Positions 60,572 through 64,000 of a stretch of DNA of 64,000 nucleotides are shown piece after piece. The stretch is from an uncultured Myxococcales bacterium (lineage in GTDB: Bacteria > Myxococcota_A > UBA9042). The stretch spans positions 1 through 64,000 of the forward strand of contig CAIYBN010000077.1 of the NCBI GenBank assembly GCA_903924465.1, written 5' to 3'. Position 1 is the stretch's first letter; each line of letters begins with the position of its first letter. A program made the translations under genes and the position numbers. Below the pieces are notes generated by a model that was given only the letters and a program-made list of their open reading frames with translations, was not told the DNA's origin and made no database searches.

Positions 60572-63500
60572 GGGAGTTGAACGCGCAACACAAGTTCATG
60601 ACCGCCCCACGAGCCCACGACGTAAACGGCTTTGGTCGTCGCGTCGCGCCAAATCTTGTTGGCCTGGGTGTTGGCAATGGTCGCGCCGCAATCGACCAGA
60701 CCCGGCAGGACGAGCTGATTCCACGTCCACAGACTTGTCGCCGGATCGAAAACACCATGAAGGACGAAGACTTGCCTGCAGTTGCTCGAAGCGCCGAACG
60801 GCCCGTAGAACTCGCCGGTCGCCCAGCCGTCGTTGTCGGCGAGGTAGACGCTCTTGACGTCGAACTGCGTGCTCCACGCGAGCGGCCCAGGTGCGGCGGG
60901 GAGTTGGTTGGTCCACACGCCGTTGTCGTAGCTCCACAACGTGCCCTGCGTGCCGCCGACCAGAAGATGACCGGGGCCAGTGCCGTGAATGGCGCGGTAG
61001 GCCCCCTGCCCGACGCCGCTGCCGATCGCGGCCAAGCGGTCCACGTTGGAGACTGGCGTGTTGACGTACACCTCGCCCGCGTAGTTGAAGTCGACGCCGT
61101 CGCAGCCGTTGGCCAGACTGCCGTCCCAAACGGCGATCGCGGACTGTGTCGGCGCCTGGCCATTCTTGCCGACGTAGCCGGCGAAGTAGATTGCCGAGTT
61201 ATTGGCGGCGTAGATGTCATTCACGGTCATCGGGACTTGCTGATCGCACTTGGTCGGGCTCGTCGTGATCATCAGACGCGAAATGTTGCCCAGCGCGCTG
61301 CCGGTCAGGCTCATCAAGCCGACGTTGCTCTCAAAGTCCGCGTCGCTGTTGCTGGCGCCGCCAAACACGAACAACTCGCCGCTCGCCGTGCTGAACGCGT
61401 CGACAGCGTTGAAACCGCGGCTGAAGGACGGCGAGGCGACGACGACGAGCGGAATGTAAACGTTCAGCGTGGGAATCATCAGCGCAGGCTTGGTGGCGCC
61501 GATGCCGCCGACCGCGAGCAAATCGCGGCAGTCGTTCATCTGCGACTTGGCCACGCCGTACGTGCCGACATTGGTCACCGCGAGGCTGGTCTCGTTGATC
61601 GCGCGCACGTCACCTTGGATCGACCCGCCCAAGTAGGAATTGTCCCAGCCGCTGGCAAAAACGCCGACGACGTTGCGGTCAATGCTGGTCAACGCGCCTT
61701 GCGTCGCGCCGCCGGGGTCGCCGACTTTGACTTCAAAGCCGGTGCAGGTCGTCGCAGCGCAAAATGGGGCGTACAGCGCCGGATTGGTCGACGTGCACGA
61801 CGAGCCCCAAGGCTTGGGCGCGCTGCTGCAGCCGTTGGTGTTGTCGCACGTGTCAGCAGTGCACTGAATTCCGTCGTCGCAACTCTTCGCCGGCGGCAAG
61901 ATGCATTGGCCGGACGTGCAGGTGCCGGCGGCTGTGAATTTGTTGGCATTGCACGTCCCGGTGCCACACGCGGTGCCGTTGGCCACTTTCGCCGTTTCGC
62001 ACCCGTCCACCGGATCGCAGCTGTCGGTCGTGCACGGGTTGCCGTCGTCGCAGACGATGGCGGCGCCGCCTTGGCAGCTGCCGCCGTTGCACGTGTCGCC
62101 GTTGGTGCACTTGCTGCCGTCCTGGCAACTCGCCGTGTTGTTGGTGTTCTTGCAGCCGATCGTCGGGTCGCAGCTGTCGTTGGTGCAGGGATTTTGATCG
62201 TCGCAGTTCACCGCCGGGCCGCCGATGCACACGCCAGCGTTGCACGTGTCCGGGCTGCCGGGCTTGCCGGTGCAGACGTTGCCATCCGAGCACGGGCCGC
62301 TCGGCAGTGCTGACCAGACGCAGCCCTTGGTGGGATCGCAGCTGTCCGCCGTGCACGCGTTGTTGTCGTCACACACGACCGGAATTCCGCTGCTGCATGT
62401 GCCGGCGGCGCATTGGTCCTTGATGGTGCAGGCGTTGCCGTCGCTGCACGGCGTGCCGGTGAGCGGCTGGTATTGGCAGCCGTCGATCGGGCTGCAGCCC
62501 AAGCTCTGCGCACACGCGCCGCCGTCCTGGCAGACGGCTGCCACGCCGACGCAAGCACCCGACTCGCACGTGTCGCCGGTCGTGCAGACGTTGCCGTCGC
62601 TGCACGGCGCGGCATTGAAAGGATGCAAGCAGCCGTTCAGGCCATTGCACAGGTCGTCCGTGCACGCGTTGCCGTCGTTGCAGCCGATCGGATCCGGCAT
62701 CGCGCCGCACACGCCCGACTGGCACGTCGCGGCACCTTGAAAGACGATGCCGGTGCAGCTCTGCGCCGAGCACGACGCGCCGTCGGCCACCGTCGCGTGC
62801 TTGCAGCCGCCGAGACCGTCGCAGCTGTCGATGGTGCATGGATTGCCGTCGTTACACGGATTCGCGGCGACGCCGCACTTGCCGTTGTTGCAGAAGGCGC
62901 CGGTGCTGCACTGCGAACTGTCCTCGCACGGATTGGTGTTGTTGCTGAATGAGCAACCGGACTTGCCGTCGCACGTGTCCGTCGTGCACGGGTTCTTGTC
63001 GTCACACACGAGCGCCGACCCGGGCGCACAGTGGCCACCGGTGCACGCATCGTTGACCGTGCAGACGCTGCCGTCGTCACAAGGCTTTCCGGGGCTGCCC
63101 GGGACGTGTATGCAGCCTTGCGTCGGCGAGCAGGTGTCGTCGGTGCAGACATTGTCGTCGCTGCAATTTGTGGCGCCACCGCCTACGCACACGCCCAACG
63201 CGCACGTGTCGTCCGCCGTGCACGGATTGCCGTCGCTGCACGAGGCGAGGTTCGCTTGATGCGAACAGCCGGTGTTCGGCGAACAGAAATCGTCCGTACA
63301 GGTGTTGTTGTCGTCGCAGTCCACCGGCGCGGCGAACAAGGTGCAAGCACCGGCCTGACACGCGCCGCCTTTGCCCAGCAGTAGCCCGGCACAGCCTGCC
63401 GTCGCGCAGACTGTGCCGTCGGTTGCGTTGGCGTGCTGACAGCCTGTGCTCGGATCGCACCCGTCCACCGAGCAGAGGTTGCCGTCGTCGCAACTCGACG

Positions 63501-64000
63501 GCGCGCCGGGCAAACAGACGCCGCCGCTGCAAACGTCGCCCGTCGTGCACAAGTTGCCGTCCGTGCAGCTGGCCTGATTCTCGGCATGCACGCAGCCGCC
63601 CGCAGCCGCGCACGTGTCGTCCGTGCATGGGTTTGCGTCGTCGCACGACAGTTGGCCGCCAGGCACGCAGACGGCGCCCAAACAGGTGCTCGCCAAGACG
63701 TGAACTGAGCCTTCGCAGTGCGCGTCGAGGCAAATGGCGCCGTCGCTCTTGGCGGCGTGCACACAACCGCTGGATGGATCGCAGCTGTCGGCGGTACAGC
63801 CGTCCAGGTCGTCGCAAGCGTCGCTGGTGCCGGAAACGCAAAGGCCCGCGGCACAGTGGTCCGACACCGTGCACGCGTTGCCGTCCGAGCACGACCCGGC
63901 ATTGGCGGCGTGCTGGCAAATGCCTTGGCTATCGCAGCTATCGTCGGTGCAGGGATTTTCGTCGTTGCACGCGGTAGGGGCGCCCGCACACGCTGCAGCT
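60568..64000 (-). CDS. giant secreted Cys-rich repeat protein with C-terminal beta-propeller-like domain (partial)
   Basis: At least 1143 residues; the frame is open at the right edge, so the N terminus is outside the window. From the edge to about 61745 it is a continuous array of repeats of the form C-x-D-(G/N)-x-x-C-T-x-D-x-C...GC, the same kind as in the protease at 861-5112. The C-terminal 390 residues, from GFEVKVGDPGG on, consist of beta-rich segments with repeated themes (GVFASGWDNS, LFVFGGASNSD, IYFAGYVGKNG, HLLVGGTQGTLWSYDNG, GWATGEFYG, VYVVGSWGGHE) that suggest a six- or seven-bladed propeller. There is no MYXO-CTERM tail. It overlaps the HAD phosphatase start by four bases. It is likely exported; the role is unknown. 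Confidence 0.85.
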   Translation of the reverse strand, partial: AAACAGAPTACNDENPCTDDSCDSQGICQHAANAGSCSDGNACTVSDHCAAGLCVSGTSDACDDLDGCTADSCDPSSGCVHAAKSDGAICLDAHCEGSVHVLASTCLGAVCVPGGQLSCDDANPCTDDTCAAAGGCVHAENQASCTDGNLCTTGDVCSGGVCLPGAPSSCDDGNLCSVDGCDPSTGCQHANATDGTVCATAGCAGLLLGKGGACQAGACTLFAAPVDCDDNNTCTDDFCSPNTGCSHQANLASCSDGNPCTADDTCALGVCVGGGATNCSDDNVCTDDTCSPTQGCIHVPGSPGKPCDDGSVCTVNDACTGGHCAPGSALVCDDKNPCTTDTCDGKSGCSFSNNTNPCEDSSQCSTGAFCNNGKCGVAANPCNDGNPCTIDSCDGLGGCKHATVADGASCSAQSCTGIVFQGAATCQSGVCGAMPDPIGCNDGNACTDDLCNGLNGCLHPFNAAPCSDGNVCTTGDTCESGACVGVAAVCQDGGACAQSLGCSPIDGCQYQPLTGTPCSDGNACTIKDQCAAGTCSSGIPVVCDDNNACTADSCDPTKGCVWSALPSGPCSDGNVCTGKPGSPDTCNAGVCIGGPAVNCDDQNPCTNDSCDPTIGCKNTNNTASCQDGSKCTNGDTCNGGSCQGGAAIVCDDGNPCTTDSCDPVDGCETAKVANGTACGTGTCNANKFTAAGTCTSGQCILPPAKSCDDGIQCTADTCDNTNGCSSAPKPWGSSCTSTNPALYAPFCAATTCTGFEVKVGDPGGATQGALTSIDRNVVGVFASGWDNSYLGGSIQGDVRAINETSLAVTNVGTYGVAKSQMNDCRDLLAVGGIGATKPALMIPTLNVYIPLVVVASPSFSRGFNAVDAFSTASGELFVFGGASNSDADFESNVGLMSLTGSALGNISRLMITTSPTKCDQQVPMTVNDIYAANNSAIYFAGYVGKNGQAPTQSAIAVWDGSLANGCDGVDFNYAGEVYVNTPVSNVDRLAAIGSGVGQGAYRAIHGTGPGHLLVGGTQGTLWSYDNGVWTNQLPAAPGPLAWSTQFDVKSVYLADNDGWATGEFYGPFGASSNCRQVFVLHGVFDPATSLWTWNQLVLPGLVDCGATIANTQANKIWRDATTKAVYVVGSWGGHELVLRVQLP
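61745..64000 (-). repeat. Cys-rich CDDGNPCT-type repeat array (coding, continues past the edge)
   Basis: This part encodes about 25-30 degenerate units with paired cysteines and acidic residues. Units vary in length, with some longer inserts (SCSAQSCTGIV, TVCATAGCAGLL) that also recur, so the array has at least two unit types alternating. Confidence 0.85.

Noticed and set aside
61745..64000. Second apparent DNA repeat array
   Set aside because: Again a coding array of CDDGNPCT-type units; the DNA copies differ at many positions.

Overview
The window is about 64 kb of GC-rich, densely coding bacterial chromosome. I see no insertion sequence, phage gene, CRISPR array or rRNA, and no tRNA that I could recognise by eye. 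Several features point to the Myxococcota/Bradymonadota (former Deltaproteobacteria) sphere: secreted proteins with long arrays of Cys-rich CDDGNPCT-type repeats, C-terminal Cys-TM-Arg tails of the MYXO-CTERM kind, Asp/Ala-rich linkers, many lipoproteins, a Ser/Thr kinase and an FHA-GAF-cyclase. The species cannot be read from the sequence.

Layout. 0.1-6.3 kb: an unknown protein, a large frameshifted subtilisin-like surface protease with Cys-rich repeats, and a lipoprotein. 6.6-14.8 kb (+): a tight four-gene run of MrfA/YprA-type helicase, patatin phospholipase, UvrD-like helicase and a catalytically dead rhomboid-like membrane protein. 14.9-17.9 kb (-): a lipoprotein with three somatomedin-B-like domains, overlapping nadA. 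18.1-22.7 kb (+): aguB, aguA (agmatine to putrescine), an ABC exporter and an LD-carboxypeptidase, followed by a membrane Ser/Thr kinase. 24.9-29.1 kb (-): ClpC/ClpA-like unfoldase, small lipoprotein, pyrD. 29.6-31.3 kb (+): an RsmI-like methylase with an extra N-terminal domain, and a small membrane protein. 31.8-37.2 kb (-): a Cu/Ag efflux operon (two small proteins, CusB, CusA). 37.3-41.9 kb (+): MYXO-CTERM protein, DeoC with a metal-binding-like extension, lipoprotein hydrolase, 3-methyladenine glycosylase. 41.9-46.6 kb: FHA-GAF-adenylate/guanylate cyclase (-), a membrane zinc peptidase (+), and a remote MerB-like protein (-). 46.7-52.0 kb (-): rpsT, PKD-like lipoprotein, rimO, and a coupled pair of dockerin-bearing M1 peptidase and cohesin-like lipoprotein. 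52.2-59.8 kb (+): ECF sigma factor, zinc-finger/FecR anti-sigma, then an RND-MFP-TolC tripartite pump. 59.8-64 kb (-): HAD phosphatase coupled to a giant Cys-rich repeat protein that runs off the window.

Themes. There is a large secreted and surface-anchored proteome (S8 protease, M1 peptidase, SMB, PKD and cohesin lipoproteins, giant Cys-rich proteins), metal and drug efflux, and several translationally coupled gene pairs (ATGA, GTGA or TGATG overlaps). A recurrent promoter shape, TTGNCN - 16/17 nt - TA(T/C)CC(T/C), appears upstream of several genes. The most interesting candidates are the coupled cohesin-dockerin pair, the helicase-patatin-helicase-rhomboid operon, the methylase fusion, and the protease frameshift that lies inside a near-perfect palindrome.
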